Source: Prevotella sp. (lineage in GTDB: Bacteria > Bacteroidota > Bacteroidia > Bacteroidales > Bacteroidaceae). From it: 64,000 bases of DNA. The notes under the pieces were generated by a model, which was given only the letters and a program-made list of their open reading frames with translations, was not told the origin of the DNA and did no database searches. Where the stretch lies: NCBI GenBank assembly GCA_017617615.1, contig JAFZVV010000009.1, positions 137,337-201,336 of the forward strand, in the 5' to 3' direction. The position numbers were made by a program, and so were the translations under genes. Below, one piece after another: positions 18,707 to 33,890 of this stretch. Position 1 is the stretch's first letter. Every line of letters starts with the position of its first letter.

Positions 18707-20821
18707 TTACACCAGGTCTGCCCTGCCGTTTACTTCTTGCAGCACAGCCTTGGCAATGCTGCTGGAGAGCGGTGCGTGGTGGTCGTACTCCATGGAGCTG
18801 GTGGCCCTTCCTGAAGTGATGGTACGCAGTGCCGTCACGTAGCCGAAGGTTTCCGACAGCGGCACCATGGCTTTCACGATACGTCCGCCCGAGCGTGCCT
18901 CGTCCATGCCCTGTACCTGTCCGCGACGCTTGTTCAGGTCGCCGATGACGTCGCCCATGCTCTCCTCGGGTGTCACCACCTCGAGTTTCATGATGGGCTC
19001 CATCAGTACGGGTGCTGCCTTCACGCATGCGTTCTTGTAGGCCTGCATGGCAGCGATCTCGAACGAGAGCTGGTCGGAGTCTACGGGGTGGAACGAGCCG
19101 TCGAGCAGTGTCACCTTGAGCGAGTCCATCGGGTATCCGCCGAGCACGCCGTTCTTCATGGCGTTCTCGAATCCCTTCTGCACTGCCGGTATGAACTCCT
19201 TGGGGATGTTTCCGCCCTTCACCTCATTGACGAACTGCAGTCCGCCCTCCTTGAAGTCGTCGTCGACGGGACCTACGTTGCAGATGATGTCGGCAAACTT
19301 TCCGCGTCCGCCACTCTGTTTCTTGTAGACTTCCCTGAGGTTGACTGTCTTGGTGATGGCCTCCTTGTAGTTCACCTGTGGCTTGCCTTGGTTGCACTCC
19401 ACCTTGAACTCTCTCTTGAGACGGTCGATGATGATGTCGAGGTGCAACTCGCCCATGCCCGAGATGATGGTCTGTCCGCTCTGCTCGTCGGTGCGCACGG
19501 TGAACGTGGGGTCTTCCTCGGCGAGCTTGGCAAGTCCGATGCCGAGCTTGTCGACGTCGGACTGCGACTTGGGCTCCACGGCGATACCGATCACCGGGTC
19601 GGGGAAGGTCATCGACTCAAGCACGATGGGGTGATTCTCGTCGCAGAGCGTGTCGCCGGTGTGGATATCCTTGAAGCCCACTCCTGCACCAATGTCGCCA
19701 GCGTCTATCGACTCCATGGGGATTTCCTTGTTGGAGTTCATCTGGAAGAGGCGGCTGATGCGCTCTTTCTTTCCCGAACGGGGGTTGTACACATACGAAC
19801 CGGAAGTCACCTTGCCGGAATAGACGCGGAAGAACACCAGGCGGCCCATGTAGGGGTCGGTAGCGATTTTGAAGGCGAGGGCCGATGTGGGCTCGTCCTC
19901 AGAAGGCTTGCGCTCCTCCACCTCCTCGGTGTCGGGGTTGGTGCCCTCGATGTTCACGGCGTCGAGCGGCGACGGCAGGAAGGCACACACATAGTCGAGA
20001 AGAGGCTGCACGCCCTTGTTCTTGTATGAGGAGCCACAGACCATCGGGGTGAGTTCCATGGCCACCGTGCCCTTGCGGATGGCGGCGATGATTTCCTCCT
20101 CGGTGATTTCCTCACCCTCGAGGTATTTCTCCATGAGGGCGTCGTCGTAGTTCGATGCACACTCGAGCATCTTGTCGCGCCATTCCTCAGCCTCGGCGAC
20201 GAGGTCGGCGGGTATATCCTCGATGTCGTATTCAGCGCCCATGGTCTCGTCGTGCCACAGGATGGCCTTCATCCTGATGAGGTCGACCACGCCCTTGAAG
20301 TTCTCCTCTGCGCCGATGGGAATCTGCACGGGGCAGGGGTTGGCGCCCAGGATGTCCTTCATCTGCTGCACGGTCTCGTAGAAGTCGGCACCAGAGCGGT
20401 CCATCTTGTTGACGTATCCGATACGTGGCACATTGTATTTGTCGGCCTGACGCCATACGGTTTCCGACTGTGGCTGTACGCCGTCGGCAGCCGAGTAAGT
20501 GGCCACGGCACCATCGAGCACGCGCAGCGAGCGCTCCACCTCTGCAGTGAAGTCGACGTGTCCCGGAGTGTCAATGAGGTTGATCTTGTATTTCTTTCCG
20601 TTCCAGTCCCATGCGCAGGTGGTGGCAGCCGACGTGATGGTGATACCACGCTCTTGCTCCTGTGCCATCCAGTCCATGGTGGCGGCACCGTCGTGCACCT
20701 CGCCTATCTTATGGGTCTTTCCCGTATAGAAGAGTATACGTTCAGAGGTTGTTGTCTTACCTGCATCGATATGCGCCATGATACCGATGTTGCGGGTGAG
20801 ATGTAGATCTTGCTTTGCCAT
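18707..20821 (-). CDS. fusA: Elongation factor G
   Basis: EF-G is the GTPase that drives translocation of the ribosome. The 704-residue protein has G1 [15 protein letters not shown] near residue 16, G3 DTPGHVDF, and G4 [10 protein letters not shown], followed by domains II-V. The C-terminal domain includes [23 protein letters not shown]. The str-operon position after rpsG (37 nt) marks it as the housekeeping copy. Confidence 0.98.
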   Translation of the reverse strand: MAKQDLHLTRNIGIMAHIDAGKTTTSERILFYTGKTHKIGEVHDGAATMDWMAQEQERGITITSAATTCAWDWNGKKYKINLIDTPGHVDFTAEVERSLRVLDGAVATYSAADGVQPQSETVWRQADKYNVPRIGYVNKMDRSGADFYETVQQMKDILGANPCPVQIPIGAEENFKGVVDLIRMKAILWHDETMGAEYDIEDIPADLVAEAEEWRDKMLECASNYDDALMEKYLEGEEITEEEIIAAIRKGTVAMELTPMVCGSSYKNKGVQPLLDYVCAFLPSPLDAVNIEGTNPDTEEVEERKPSEDEPTSALAFKIATDPYMGRLVFFRVYSGKVTSGSYVYNPRSGKKERISRLFQMNSNKEIPMESIDAGDIGAGVGFKDIHTGDTLCDENHPIVLESMTFPDPVIGIAVEPKSQSDVDKLGIGLAKLAEEDPTFTVRTDEQSGQTIISGMGELHLDIIIDRLKREFKVECNQGKPQVNYKEAITKTVNLREVYKKQSGGRGKFADIICNVGPVDDDFKEGGLQFVNEVKGGNIPKEFIPAVQKGFENAMKNGVLGGYPMDSLKVTLLDGSFHPVDSDQLSFEIAAMQAYKNACVKAAPVLMEPIMKLEVVTPEESMGDVIGDLNKRRGQVQGMDEARSGGRIVKAMVPLSETFGYVTALRTITSGRATSSMEYDHHAPLSSSIAKAVLQEVNGRADLV

Positions 20822-20858
20822 TTTTCTTTTTACCTTATATTATACCTATTACCTGAAA

Positions 20859-21335
20859 TTAGAACCTGAAATGTGCGAAAGCGCGGTTGGCCTCAGCCAT
20901 ACGGTGCATGTCTTCCTTACGTTTGAATGCACCACCCTGGTTGTTGTAAGCGTCCATGATTTCGGCAGCAAGCTTCTCAGCCATGCTCTTGCCTCCACGC
21001 TTACGGGCAAAGTTGATCATATTCTTCATCGAGACGCTCTCCTTGCGGTCGGGTCTGATTTCCGTAGGCACCTGGAAGGTAGCACCACCGATACGACGGC
21101 TCTTCACCTCCACTTGCGGGGTGATGTTGTCGAGGGCGGTCTTCCAAATCTCGAGCGGACTCTTCTCCTCTTTGGCCATCTTGGCCTTCACGATATCAAG
21201 GGCGTTGTAGAAGATTTCGTATGAAATGGTTTTCTTGCCATCATACATCAGATGATTCACGAATTTCGAGACCTTCTGGTCGTTGAAAACTGGATCTGGC
21301 AGTACCAGACGCTTCTTTGGTTTTGCTTTTCTCAT
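20859..21335 (-). CDS. rpsG: 30S ribosomal protein S7
   Basis: S7 nucleates the 30S head and contacts E- and P-site tRNA. The ATG at 21335 gives [19 protein letters not shown], the Bacteroidetes S7 N-terminus, and 158 residues. A start 48 nt upstream would add 16 unrelated residues and is rejected. The C-terminal [21 protein letters not shown] is characteristic. Confidence 0.96.
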   Translation of the reverse strand: MRKAKPKKRLVLPDPVFNDQKVSKFVNHLMYDGKKTISYEIFYNALDIVKAKMAKEEKSPLEIWKTALDNITPQVEVKSRRIGGATFQVPTEIRPDRKESVSMKNMINFARKRGGKSMAEKLAAEIMDAYNNQGGAFKRKEDMHRMAEANRAFAHFRF

Positions 21336-21482
21336 TTTATTTGAAAATAAATTCTGCTTGGGGCTGTAATCCTTGTTCTTCAACGCTCACACGAGAGCAT
21401 TTACTCAACCTGTCGTTAACAATTCTCCAGCAAAACGGTTAAAAAAATGTAGTGTCCTTTTTCGTATTGACCTTCTCCGGTG

Positions 21483-21863
21483 TTACTTCTTTACCTTAGG
21501 ACGCTTGGCTCCGTACTTGGAGCGACGCTGAGTGCGGTTGGCGACGCCAGCGGTGTCGAGAGTTCCGCGAACGATGTGGTAGCGCACACCTGGGAGGTCC
21601 TTCACACGTCCGCCGCGCACCAGCACGATGCTGTGCTCCTGCAGGTTGTGTCCCTCACCCGGGATGTACGAGTTTACTTCCTTCTGATTGGTCAATCTTA
21701 CACGGGCAACTTTTCTCATTGCCGAATTAGGCTTTTTGGGAGTCGTGGTATAGACACGCACGCAAACTCCGCGGCGCTGAGGACATGAGTCCAGCGCGGG
21801 CGACTTGCTCTTGTCTACCAGTTCCTTTCTGCCTTTTCTTACTAATTGCGAAATTGTAGGCAT
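21483..21863 (-). CDS. rpsL: 30S ribosomal protein S12
   Basis: S12 is a decoding-centre protein (126 residues, [17 protein letters not shown]). The streptomycin-relevant lysines are wild type in [10 protein letters not shown] and [14 protein letters not shown]. It is the first gene of the str-S10-spc-alpha supercluster; a 147-nt spacer separates it from rpsG. Confidence 0.98.
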   Translation of the reverse strand: MPTISQLVRKGRKELVDKSKSPALDSCPQRRGVCVRVYTTTPKKPNSAMRKVARVRLTNQKEVNSYIPGEGHNLQEHSIVLVRGGRVKDLPGVRYHIVRGTLDTAGVANRTQRRSKYGAKRPKVKK

Positions 21864-21946
21864 TTTGTTGATTTTTTAATTATTATATTGTTGTTTAGTT
21901 GTTTGCACAATTAAGTCGGCATGCCTTGACACACCAATTTGGGCTG

Positions 21947-21954
21947 CAAAGGTA
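21947..21954 (-). promoter_or_regulatory. Probable -7 element of the str/S10 supercluster promoter
   Basis: TACCTTTG followed by CAGC on the minus strand matches the TAnnTTTG element exactly, about 84 nt upstream of the rpsL ATG. A TTTG box at the usual distance is not clear (TTGATT is about 28 nt away), so the -33 part may be weak. Confidence 0.5.
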
Positions 21955-22046
21955 CGAACATTATTTGGAATATCCTAATCAAGTGACCTTCGCTACCACC
22001 TGACAAGGACTGATTTACGTTTATATAACGCTTATTAACATAAATT

Positions 22047-22085
22047 AAGAACAGAATCCCCTCTTTCACGATGGATTCTGTTCTT
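22047..22085 (-). terminator. Hairpin downstream of the DUF3467 gene
   Basis: Perfect 12-bp arms (AAGAACAGAATC and its complement) flank a 15-nt loop just after the DUF3467 stop. The trailing T run is weak, so it may act as a terminator or as a 3'-end stabiliser. Confidence 0.6.
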
Positions 22086-22107
22086 GAATAGGATGCCTTT
22101 TGCCTGT

Positions 22108-22431
22108 TCAGGCCTCTCCTTTGTTGTTGATATTGAAGGGTGAGATGGTTCGTGGCTGTCTGCTGGGCAGTTGTATCCTCCCGAATTCCTGTTCGTATTT
22201 GGCGATGTTCTCCTGCAGCGCCATGGCGAGCCGTTTGGTGTGTTCCGGAGTGAGGATGACACGGCTTCTCACGGTGGCTTTAGGCACTCCCGGCATCATG
22301 GCAGCCAGGTCGACGATGAATTCCGAGCTGGTATGTGATATGATGGCAAAATTGGAATAGACGCCCTGTGCCACATCAGGCGACACCTCTATCTGGAGCT
22401 GGGGTCCCTGGTTTTTGTTTTGATTGTCCAT
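22108..22431 (-). CDS. DUF3467 family protein
   Basis: This small 107-residue cytoplasmic protein has the DUF3467 pattern: EVSPDVAQGVYSNFAIISHT near residues 16-35, then FIVDLAAMMPG and VRSRVILTPEHTKRLAMAL. There is no signal peptide or membrane segment. Its biochemical role is not known. The position right after rpoC is, as I recall, usual in Bacteroidales. A strong terminator lies between rpoC and this gene, so expression is either read-through or from an unrecognised promoter in the 74-nt gap. Confidence 0.8.
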   Translation of the reverse strand: MDNQNKNQGPQLQIEVSPDVAQGVYSNFAIISHTSSEFIVDLAAMMPGVPKATVRSRVILTPEHTKRLAMALQENIAKYEQEFGRIQLPSRQPRTISPFNINNKGEA

Positions 22432-22452
22432 AGTTATATTATAATAAGGTGT

Positions 22453-22492
22453 AAAAAGCCACGGCTATACCGACAAGGGGATAGCCGTGGCT
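22453..22492 (-). terminator. Rho-independent terminator of rpoC
   Basis: In minus-strand orientation AGCCACGGCTAT pairs perfectly with ATAGCCGTGGCT over a 12-nt loop and runs into TTTTT. It ends 54 nt after the rpoC stop codon. Confidence 0.88.
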
Positions 22493-22505
22493 GTGGGTTG
22501 AAGAC

Positions 22506-26849
<4,344 letters not shown>

Positions 26850-26861
26850 TTCTGATACGAT

Positions 26862-29800
26862 TTAGTCGAGTTTGATACTTAATCCGAGTCCGCGGAGCTC
26901 GTGCAGCAACACGTTGAGAGATTCGGGTATTCCCGGTACTGGCATGGGTTCGCCCTTGACGATAGCCTCATAGGCCTTGCTGCGTCCCACGACGTCGTCG
27001 GACTTCACGGTGAGGATTTCCTGCAGCACATGGCTTGCGCCGAAAGCCTCGAGCGCCCAGACCTCCATCTCACCGAATCGTTGTCCGCCAAACTGTGCTT
27101 TACCTCCGAGTGGCTGTTGTGTGATGAGGGAGTACGGGCCGATGCTCCTCGAGTGCATCTTGTCTTCCACCATGTGTCCGAGTTTCAGGAAGTAGGTGAT
27201 ACCCACTGTTGCCGGCTGGTCGAACTTTTCTCCTGTCTCTCCGTCGTAGAGGTGAGTGGAACAGAGCCTTGGCAGTCCTGCCTTGTCGGTCCATTCGGAG
27301 AGGTCGTCGAGTTTCGCGCCGTCGAAGATAGGTGTGGCGAATTTCACGCCGAGTCGTTTTCCGGCGGCTCCGAGGATAGCCTCGAAGATCTGTCCGAGGT
27401 TCATACGCGAAGGCACGCCAAGTGGGTTGAGCACGAGGTCGACGGGTCTTCCGTCCTCGAGGAACGGCATGTCTTCCTGCCGCACCACCTTCGACACGAT
27501 ACCTTTGTTTCCGTGTCGTCCGGCGAGTTTGTCGCCCACGCCGATCTTGCGTTTCTTTGCCACATATACCTTTGCCATCTGGAGGATTCCCGAAGGCAGT
27601 TCATCACCGATGGTGATGGCAAACTTGCGTCGTTTCAGTTCGGCATCGAGAAGTTTTGCCTTCCTGATGTAGTTCATGATGAGTTTCGAGATGAGCATGT
27701 TGGTATGCTCGTCGTCGGTCCATCCATTCGACTGTATGCCCTCGTACTTGAGGTTCTTCAGGTTTGTAGGCGTGAACTTCGAGCCCTTTGTGATAATTTC
27801 CGACCCGGTATAGTCTTTCACGCCTTCCGACGACTTGTCCTTGATGAGCGTGAGCAGGCGTTCCACGAGGATGTCTTTCAGTTCCTCGTTCTTTGCCTCA
27901 TACTCCTCGTCGATTTTCTGGAGGATGACCTTGTCCTGACGGCGTGCCTCTCTCGACTTCACTGCGCGTGAGAAGAGTTTCTTGTCGATGACGACACCGC
28001 TGAGCGACGGGTTGGCCTTGAGCGAGGAGTCTTTCACGTCGCCGGCCTTGTCGCCGAAGATGGCTCTCAGGAGTTTCTCCTCGGGTGAGGGGTCGCTCTC
28101 GCCCTTCGGCGAGATCTTTCCGATAAGGATGTCGCCTGGCTCCACGCGTGCTCCCACACGGATGATGCCGTTGGCATCGAGGTCTTTGGTGGCTTCCTCG
28201 CTCACGTTGGGGATGTCGGAGGTGAACTCCTCCATTCCGCGTTTCGTCTCGCGCACGTCGAGCTGGTATTCATCCACATGCACGCTGGTGAGGACATCTT
28301 CGCGCACCAGTCTCTCGGAGAGCACGATGGCGTCTTCGTAGTTGTATCCCTTCCATGGCATGTATGCCACGAGGAGGTTGCGTCCGAGTGCGAGTTCGCC
28401 GTTCTCGGTAGCATAACCCTCAGTGAGTATTTGTCCTTTGTGCACACGGTCGTCCTTATTGCAAATAGGCCTCAGGTCGATGGTCATGTTCTGGTTCGTA
28501 CGGCGGAACTTCGGTATGCGGTACTCCTTGAGCGAGGGCTCGAAGCTCACGAACTCCTCTTCCTCGGTGCGGTCATAGAGAATACGAATGGTGGTGGCAT
28601 CGACATATTCGATGACGCCTTCTCCCTCTGCCACGATCATGGTGCGTGAATCTTCGCACACTTGCCTCTCGAGTCCGGTTCCCACGATGGGGGAGTCGTT
28701 GTGGAGCAGGGGCACAGCCTGTCGCATCATGTTACATCCCATGAGTGCGCGGTGTCCGTCGTCGTGCTCGAGGAAGGGGATGAGTGCTGCCGATACAGAA
28801 GCTATCTGCTGTGGCGACACGTCCATGAACGACACCATTGCGGGTTCCACGACGGGGAAGTCGGCGTCTTTGCGGCATTTCACCACGTCGCGCACGAAGG
28901 TGCCGTCGTCGTTGAGCGGTGCGTTGCCCTGTCCGATGTAGTGCTCCTGCTCTTCTTCGGCAGTCATATACACCACATGATCATTGTCGAGGTCCACTTT
29001 CTGGTTGGCCACCTTTCTATATGGGGTCTCGATGAATCCCAGTCCGTTGATGGTAGCGTAGACACAGAGCGAGGAAATCAGTCCGATGTTGGGACCTTCC
29101 GGGCTCTCGATCGGGCAGAGTCGTCCGTAGTGTGTGTAGTGCACATCGCGCACCTCGAAGCCGGCACGCTCACGCGAAAGACCGCCAGGTCCGAGTGCGG
29201 AGAGGCGTCGTTTGTGTGTGACCTCTGCCAAGGGGTTGGTCTGGTCCATGAACTGGCTCAGCGGGTTGGTGCCGAAGAACGAGTTGATGACGCTCGAGAT
29301 GGTCTTGGCATTGATGAGGTCGGTAGGTGTGAAGTCCTCGCTGTCGCGCACGTTCATGCGCTCGCGTATGGTGCGGCTCATGCGTGCCAGTCCGATGGAG
29401 AACTGGTTGGCCAACTGCTCTCCCACGGTGCGTACGCGACGGTTGGAGAGGTGGTCGATATCATCCACGGTGGCATTGGAGTTGACCAGCTGGATGAGGT
29501 ACTTGATTATTTCTATGATGTCTTCCTTGGTGAGGATACGTACGTCCATGTCGGTATCCAGACCGAGTTTCTTGTTGATGCGGTAGCGTCCCACCTCGCC
29601 CAGGTCGTATCTCTTGTCAGAGAAGAAGAGGTTCTGTATCACCTCCTTGGCGCTGGCGTCGTCGGCAGGGTCGGCATTTCTCAGCTGGCGGTAGATATAC
29701 TGCACGGCTTCCTTCTCTGTCTTGCTGGAGTCCTTGGCAAGGGTGTTGAAGATGATGGAGTAGCGGTTGGCGGCATCACCGGCCTTGTGGAGCAGTATCG

Positions 29801-30671
29801 ACTGTGACCCACTTTCGAGGATGGTGTCTGCGTCTTCCGGAGTGATGACATGCTCGCGGTCCACGCACACTTCGGTGCGCTCGATGGATACCACCTCGCC
29901 TGTCTCCTCGTCGGAGAAGTCCTCCGTCCACGACTTGAGCACCTGTCCGGCGAGACGTCGACCGATGACCTCCTTCAGGTTCTTCTTATTCACCTTCACC
30001 TCTTCGGCGAGGTCGAAGATCTGCAGGATGTCCCTGTCGCTCTCGAAACCGATGGCCCTGAGCAGCGTGGTGACGGGGAGTTTTTTCTTACGGTCGATGT
30101 AGGCATACATCACGTTGTTGATGTCGGTGGCAAACTCTATCCATGAGCCCTTGAACGGGATGATTCGTGCCGAATAGAGCACGGTGCCGTTGGCATGCAC
30201 ACCCTGGCTGAAGAACACGCCGGGTGAGCGGTGGAGCTGTGACACTACCACACGCTCGGCACCATTGATGATGAAGGTGCCGTTGTTGGTCATGTAGGGG
30301 ATGGTGCCCAGGAAGACATCAGATGTCTTGATGCCGAAATCCTCATGGTCGGGGTCGGTGCAATAGAGTTTCATCATGGCCTTGAGGGGCACGCTGTAGG
30401 TGAGACCACGCTCCAGACACTCTTCGATCGAATATCTTGGCGGGTCGATGAAATAGTCGAGGAACTCGAGCACGAAGTTGTTTCTCGTGTCGGTGATGGG
30501 GAAGTTCTCCGAGAACACCTTGTAGAGTCCGTCGTTCTTTCTCAGTTCGGGAGGGGTGTCGAGTTGTAGGAAGTCTTTGAAGGACTTCAATTGCACATCA
30601 AGGAAATCCGGTGTGGGCATCGGATTCTTCACGCTGGCAAAGTTTACTCTGTTGTTGTTTTGTGAAGCCAT
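26862..30671 (-). CDS. rpoB: RNA polymerase beta subunit
   Basis: I choose the ATG at 30671 ([17 protein letters not shown], 1269 residues), the expected length for Bacteroidales. A start at 30725 would add 18 residues overlapping the intergenic region and is unlikely. The rifampicin pocket ([20 protein letters not shown], then [14 protein letters not shown]) carries the wild-type Gln, Asp, His, Arg, Ser and Leu positions, so there is no sign of rifampicin resistance. The C-terminal domain includes the [21 protein letters not shown] stretch. It lies 148 nt after rplL, with a hairpin in that gap. Confidence 0.98.
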   Translation of the reverse strand: MASQNNNRVNFASVKNPMPTPDFLDVQLKSFKDFLQLDTPPELRKNDGLYKVFSENFPITDTRNNFVLEFLDYFIDPPRYSIEECLERGLTYSVPLKAMMKLYCTDPDHEDFGIKTSDVFLGTIPYMTNNGTFIINGAERVVVSQLHRSPGVFFSQGVHANGTVLYSARIIPFKGSWIEFATDINNVMYAYIDRKKKLPVTTLLRAIGFESDRDILQIFDLAEEVKVNKKNLKEVIGRRLAGQVLKSWTEDFSDEETGEVVSIERTEVCVDREHVITPEDADTILESGSQSILLHKAGDAANRYSIIFNTLAKDSSKTEKEAVQYIYRQLRNADPADDASAKEVIQNLFFSDKRYDLGEVGRYRINKKLGLDTDMDVRILTKEDIIEIIKYLIQLVNSNATVDDIDHLSNRRVRTVGEQLANQFSIGLARMSRTIRERMNVRDSEDFTPTDLINAKTISSVINSFFGTNPLSQFMDQTNPLAEVTHKRRLSALGPGGLSRERAGFEVRDVHYTHYGRLCPIESPEGPNIGLISSLCVYATINGLGFIETPYRKVANQKVDLDNDHVVYMTAEEEQEHYIGQGNAPLNDDGTFVRDVVKCRKDADFPVVEPAMVSFMDVSPQQIASVSAALIPFLEHDDGHRALMGCNMMRQAVPLLHNDSPIVGTGLERQVCEDSRTMIVAEGEGVIEYVDATTIRILYDRTEEEEFVSFEPSLKEYRIPKFRRTNQNMTIDLRPICNKDDRVHKGQILTEGYATENGELALGRNLLVAYMPWKGYNYEDAIVLSERLVREDVLTSVHVDEYQLDVRETKRGMEEFTSDIPNVSEEATKDLDANGIIRVGARVEPGDILIGKISPKGESDPSPEEKLLRAIFGDKAGDVKDSSLKANPSLSGVVIDKKLFSRAVKSREARRQDKVILQKIDEEYEAKNEELKDILVERLLTLIKDKSSEGVKDYTGSEIITKGSKFTPTNLKNLKYEGIQSNGWTDDEHTNMLISKLIMNYIRKAKLLDAELKRRKFAITIGDELPSGILQMAKVYVAKKRKIGVGDKLAGRHGNKGIVSKVVRQEDMPFLEDGRPVDLVLNPLGVPSRMNLGQIFEAILGAAGKRLGVKFATPIFDGAKLDDLSEWTDKAGLPRLCSTHLYDGETGEKFDQPATVGITYFLKLGHMVEDKMHSRSIGPYSLITQQPLGGKAQFGGQRFGEMEVWALEAFGASHVLQEILTVKSDDVVGRSKAYEAIVKGEPMPVPGIPESLNVLLHELRGLGLSIKLD

Positions 30672-30725
30672 TAAAAAATTGATTACATCCGGTCGTCGAC
30701 CGGTAGGATTGCAATGATAAGACAC

Positions 30726-30763
30726 AAAAAGGTTAAGAATCCCCTACTGGGAGACTCTTAACC
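30726..30763 (-). terminator. Hairpin and T run between rplL and rpoB (probable attenuator)
   Basis: GGTTAAGA pairs with TCTTAACC, extended by an inner GGGA/TCCC pairing, and is followed by TTTTTG on the minus strand, 57 nt after the rplL stop. Partial termination here would lower rpoBC relative to rplJL, as is known from E. coli; the effect in this organism is inferred. Confidence 0.75.
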
Positions 30764-30819
30764 GATAAATCTCGAGAAGTGGCCTGGGGGTTGCCCCCCA
30801 AGCTGTTGAAGTCTGGCTA

Positions 30820-31200
30820 TTATTTCAGCTCAACCTTGGCACCCTCGGCCTCGATGACCTTCTTCAGGTTCTCAGCCTCTGCCTTGGCAACAGCCTCTTT
30901 CAGGGTAGAGGGAGCGCCATCAACGAGATCCTTGGCCTCTTTCAGACCCAGACCGCAAGCCTCTTTCACAGCCTTCACGACCTTGAGCTTGTTGGGACCA
31001 ACCTCAGCGAGCACTACGTTGAACTCTGTCTTCTCTTCCTCAGCGGCAGCAGCGCCACCAGCAGCGGGACCAGCAGCAACAGCAACAGCTGCAGCAGCGG
31101 GCTCGATTCCATACTCGTCCTTGAGGACAGTAGCCAACTCGTTAACTTCCTTTACTGTCAAATTTACCAATTGTTCAGCAATAGCTTTGATATCTGCCAT
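30820..31200 (-). CDS. rplL: 50S ribosomal protein L7/L12
   Basis: L7/L12 forms the flexible stalk that recruits translation factors. The 126-residue protein has an N-terminal dimerisation helix, an Ala/Gly-rich hinge (about 35-52), and the C-terminal domain with [20 protein letters not shown]. It is cotranscribed with rplJ, 51 nt upstream. Confidence 0.97.
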   Translation of the reverse strand: MADIKAIAEQLVNLTVKEVNELATVLKDEYGIEPAAAAVAVAAGPAAGGAAAAEEEKTEFNVVLAEVGPNKLKVVKAVKEACGLGLKEAKDLVDGAPSTLKEAVAKAEAENLKKVIEAEGAKVELK

Positions 31201-31251
31201 TTTATTATGAATTTTTAAATTGTTTTTTAATTAAATGATTGACTTAAAAAA

Positions 31252-31770
31252 TTATTCAGCACGCTCGCCTAAAGTCTTCAGCACACCATGGATGGTGCCA
31301 GCGCCTGATTGAAGAGCAGAAAGGACATTCTTTGCAGGCGACTGCAGCAGGGCCACGACGTCGGCGATGAGTTCGTTCTTGCTCTTGATAGATGCCAGTT
31401 CCTCAAGTTTGTCGGCACCCACGAAGATTCCTTCCTCGGCGTATGCGCCTTTGAGTGCGGGAATGCCTTCCTTGGTGTACTCCTTGAGCAACTTTGCGGG
31501 AACGTTGGCCGTATTGCAGAACATCACGGCAGTATTTCCCTTGAGGGTATCATACAGTTCGGAGAAGTCGACATCCGAAGCCTCGAAAGCCTTGTGCAAG
31601 AGGTTGTTCTTCACGACGACCATCTTGATCTCGTTCTTGAAGCACTTGCGGCGCAGCTTGCTTGTATTCTCAGCGTTGAGGCCCGTCACGTCGACGAGGT
31701 AGAAGTGAGGATATTCCTTCAGCTTCTCGCCCAGTTCAACGATGATGGTATCTTTTATTTCTTTTTTCAT
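31252..31770 (-). CDS. rplJ: 50S ribosomal protein L10
   Basis: L10 anchors the L7/L12 dimers on the stalk. The 172-residue sequence carries NTSKLRRKCFKNEIKMVVVKNNL in the N-terminal rRNA-binding domain, with the C-terminal helix that binds L7/L12. The short 20-nt spacer to rplA leaves no room for an enteric-type long L10 leader. Confidence 0.96.
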   Translation of the reverse strand: MKKEIKDTIIVELGEKLKEYPHFYLVDVTGLNAENTSKLRRKCFKNEIKMVVVKNNLLHKAFEASDVDFSELYDTLKGNTAVMFCNTANVPAKLLKEYTKEGIPALKGAYAEEGIFVGADKLEELASIKSKNELIADVVALLQSPAKNVLSALQSGAGTIHGVLKTLGERAE

Positions 31771-31790
31771 TTTACGATGTCCGTTTAGAA

Positions 31791-32483
31791 TTATTCAATA
31801 GACTTGGGATCGACCTTGATGCCCAAGCTCATTGTGCTTGAAATAAAGATACTCTTGATATATGTACCTTTAGCGGCAGCCGGCTTCAGCTTGATCACAG
31901 TAGCGATGAATTCTTTCGCGTTCTGGTAAATCTGGTCCGGTGTGAAGGTAATCTTACCGATGGAGGTGTGGATGATACCGGTCTTGTCGACCTTGAAATC
32001 AATCTTACCCTGCTTCACTTCCTTCACTGCCTTAGCAACATCCATGGTCACGGTGCCGCTCTTCGGGTTGGGCATCAGTCCGCGCGGGCCGAGGATACGG
32101 CCAAGTGGACCTACCTTACCCATGCATGACGGCATGGTGATAATCACGTCTATATCAGTCCAACCACCCTTGATCTTGTCGATATATTCCTCAAGGCCCA
32201 CATAGTCGGCACCAGCCTCCTTTGCGGCAGCCTCCTGGTCGGGTGTACAGAGACAGAGCACACGCACTACTTTGCCAGTGCCACATGGCAGCGACACCAC
32301 GCCGCGCACCATCTGGTTGGCCTTGCGGGGGTCGACACCCAGACGTACGTCGATGTCGACAGAAGCCTCGAACTTGGTGGTGGTGATTTCCTTCACCAAC
32401 TCGGATGCTTCCTTCAGAGTGTAGGCCTTCCCTGCTTCAATCTTGTCGGCTACTGATTTCTGGTTTCTTGTCAGTTTACTCAT
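31791..32483 (-). CDS. rplA: 50S ribosomal protein L1
   Basis: L1 forms the mobile stalk that guides deacylated tRNA out of the E site and often autoregulates rplK-rplA. The 230-residue protein has the typical [19 protein letters not shown] and [18 protein letters not shown] motifs. It is 21 nt after rplK. Confidence 0.97.
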   Translation of the reverse strand: MSKLTRNQKSVADKIEAGKAYTLKEASELVKEITTTKFEASVDIDVRLGVDPRKANQMVRGVVSLPCGTGKVVRVLCLCTPDQEAAAKEAGADYVGLEEYIDKIKGGWTDIDVIITMPSCMGKVGPLGRILGPRGLMPNPKSGTVTMDVAKAVKEVKQGKIDFKVDKTGIIHTSIGKITFTPDQIYQNAKEFIATVIKLKPAAAKGTYIKSIFISSTMSLGIKVDPKSIE

Positions 32484-32504
32484 AGTTCCTTAAATTGAAG
32501 TTAA

Positions 32505-32945
32505 TTATTGACCGGGGAATTCGCCTTTTACAGTGATACCCATACTTCTAGCAGTGCCGGCAACAAGTTTCATGGCAGATTCGATGGTGAAGCAGTTCAG
32601 GTCGCTCATCTTGTCCTCTGCGATAGCCCTCACCTGTTCCCATGTCACAGAAGCAACCTTCTTGCGGTTGGGTTCGGGGGAGCCGCCCTTAATCTTGGCA
32701 GCCTCGAGCAGCTGTATGGCTGCGGGAGGAGTCTTGATTACGAAGCTGAAAGACTTGTCGTTGTAATAGGTGATAACGACGGGGAGGATTTTCCCTGCCT
32801 TATCCTGGGTCCTGGCGTTGAACTCCTTGCAGAATCCCATGATGTTGATGCCCTTCGAACCGAGGGCAGGTCCCACTGGGGGTGAAGGATTAGCAGCGCC
32901 ACCCTTAATCTGTAATTTGATTAATCCAGCAACTTCTTTAGCCAT
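32505..32945 (-). CDS. rplK: 50S ribosomal protein L11
   Basis: L11 is part of the GTPase-associated centre. The 146-residue sequence contains [20 protein letters not shown] (N-terminal domain, thiopeptide-binding region) and the C-terminal rRNA-binding domain ending in [14 protein letters not shown]. It lies 57 nt after nusG. Confidence 0.97.
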   Translation of the reverse strand: MAKEVAGLIKLQIKGGAANPSPPVGPALGSKGINIMGFCKEFNARTQDKAGKILPVVITYYNDKSFSFVIKTPPAAIQLLEAAKIKGGSPEPNRKKVASVTWEQVRAIAEDKMSDLNCFTIESAMKLVAGTARSMGITVKGEFPGQ

Positions 32946-33002
32946 TTTGTTTGAAAATTAAAGTTTGATATTATAAAAGAATACCGGGCCGTAACAATCC
33001 CT

Positions 33003-33548
33003 TTATTCTTTTACCACTTGCATAAAACCAAGTTCGAGCGGAGTCTTCCGTCCGAAGATCTTGACCATTACCTTGAGTTTGCGTTTCTCCACGTTCACCT
33101 CTTCGATGACACCAGAGAATCCGCTGAACGGGCCTTCCGTCACCTTCACTGTCTCGTTGACCTCATACGGGATTGACACTTCATTCTCGATTTCGGTCTC
33201 CTCGGCATTTCCGAGCATACGGTTGATTTCTGACTGCTTGACAGGCGAGGGGTTGTCCAATCCGCCGAGGAATCCCAGCACATTGGGCATGAAGCGGAGC
33301 GTGTGTGCCACGTCGCCTTTCATTTCTGCCTCAACGAAGATGTAGCCAGGGAGAGAAACTTTCTCCTTGACCACACGTTTCCCGTCGCTGCGTTGCACAG
33401 CATGTTTCTCCATGGGGATGACAATCTGGGAAACGAATTGAGACAAAAACGGATTGTGCTTAAGTTCAGCCTCGATGTATTCCTTCACTTTGGCTTCTTT
33501 ACCACTCACGGTCTTAAGCACATACCAGTTCTTTCCTGTCTGAGCCAT
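33003..33548 (-). CDS. nusG: Transcription antitermination factor NusG
   Basis: NusG binds RNA polymerase and couples transcription with translation and Rho. The 181-residue protein has the NGN domain (about 5-115; KNWYVLKTVSGKEAKVKEY near the start) and a C-terminal KOW domain (VTEGPFSGFSGVIEEVN). It is housekeeping NusG and not the polysaccharide-locus UpxY type, judged from its secE-nusG-rplK context. Confidence 0.97.
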   Translation of the reverse strand: MAQTGKNWYVLKTVSGKEAKVKEYIEAELKHNPFLSQFVSQIVIPMEKHAVQRSDGKRVVKEKVSLPGYIFVEAEMKGDVAHTLRFMPNVLGFLGGLDNPSPVKQSEINRMLGNAEETEIENEVSIPYEVNETVKVTEGPFSGFSGVIEEVNVEKRKLKVMVKIFGRKTPLELGFMQVVKE

Positions 33549-33551
33549 TTG

Positions 33552-33749
33552 TTAAGAAAACAATTGATAAATAAATTGCATACAATTCTTAAACACCACG
33601 TCCATAAGGAATACCACGAGAGCGATGATAAGGGAAGCAGATAGAACAACCATCGCAGTGTGAGACAATTCCTTGTATGTCGGCCAAGTAGTCTTATGCG
33701 CAAGTTCGTCGTAACAATCCTTGCAATAATTAATGAATCTCTTAAACAT
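33552..33749 (-). CDS. secE: Protein translocase subunit SecE
   Basis: The start at 33749 (MFKRFINYCKDCYDELAHKT) gives a 65-residue, single-helix SecE. The amphipathic segment with TTWPTYKEL precedes the transmembrane stretch (TAMVVLSASLIIALVVFLMD). A longer frame reaching 33824 runs through tRNA-Trp and is rejected. It is located 3 nt before nusG. Confidence 0.94.
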   Translation of the reverse strand: MFKRFINYCKDCYDELAHKTTWPTYKELSHTAMVVLSASLIIALVVFLMDVVFKNCMQFIYQLFS

Positions 33750-33766
33750 ATCTTTTTCCTTTTTAG

Positions 33767-33839
33767 CACGGGAAGGAGGACTCGAACCCACGACCCTCGG
33801 TTTTGGAGACCGATGCTCTACCAACTGAGCTATTCCCGT
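33767..33839 (-). tRNA. tRNA-Trp (CCA)
   Basis: The 73-nt cloverleaf has a 7-bp acceptor stem (ACGGGAA/TTCCCGT), a TAGCTCAGTTGGTAGAGC D-arm, the anticodon loop CTCCAAA with CCA, and a GGTTCGAGTCC T-arm. It is embedded between the tuf terminator and secE, 17 nt before the secE start. Confidence 0.95.
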
Positions 33840-33871
33840 AAAAAAGTTCCCGCGCCCACTGTCGCGGGAAC
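33840..33871 (-). terminator. Terminator after tuf
   Basis: GTTCCCGCG pairs with CGCGGGAAC over an 8-nt loop and is followed by a T run on the minus strand. It ends just before tRNA-Trp, so the secE-nusG-rpl-rpo genes receive read-through or start from a promoter I could not identify. Confidence 0.85.
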
Positions 33872-33890
33872 CCTATAGAATCCTTGGATA

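Noticed and set aside
33750..33824. N-terminal extension of SecE by 25 residues
   Set aside because: The extension is translated from tRNA-Trp sequence and includes the T-arm; the ATG at 33749 gives a normal SecE.
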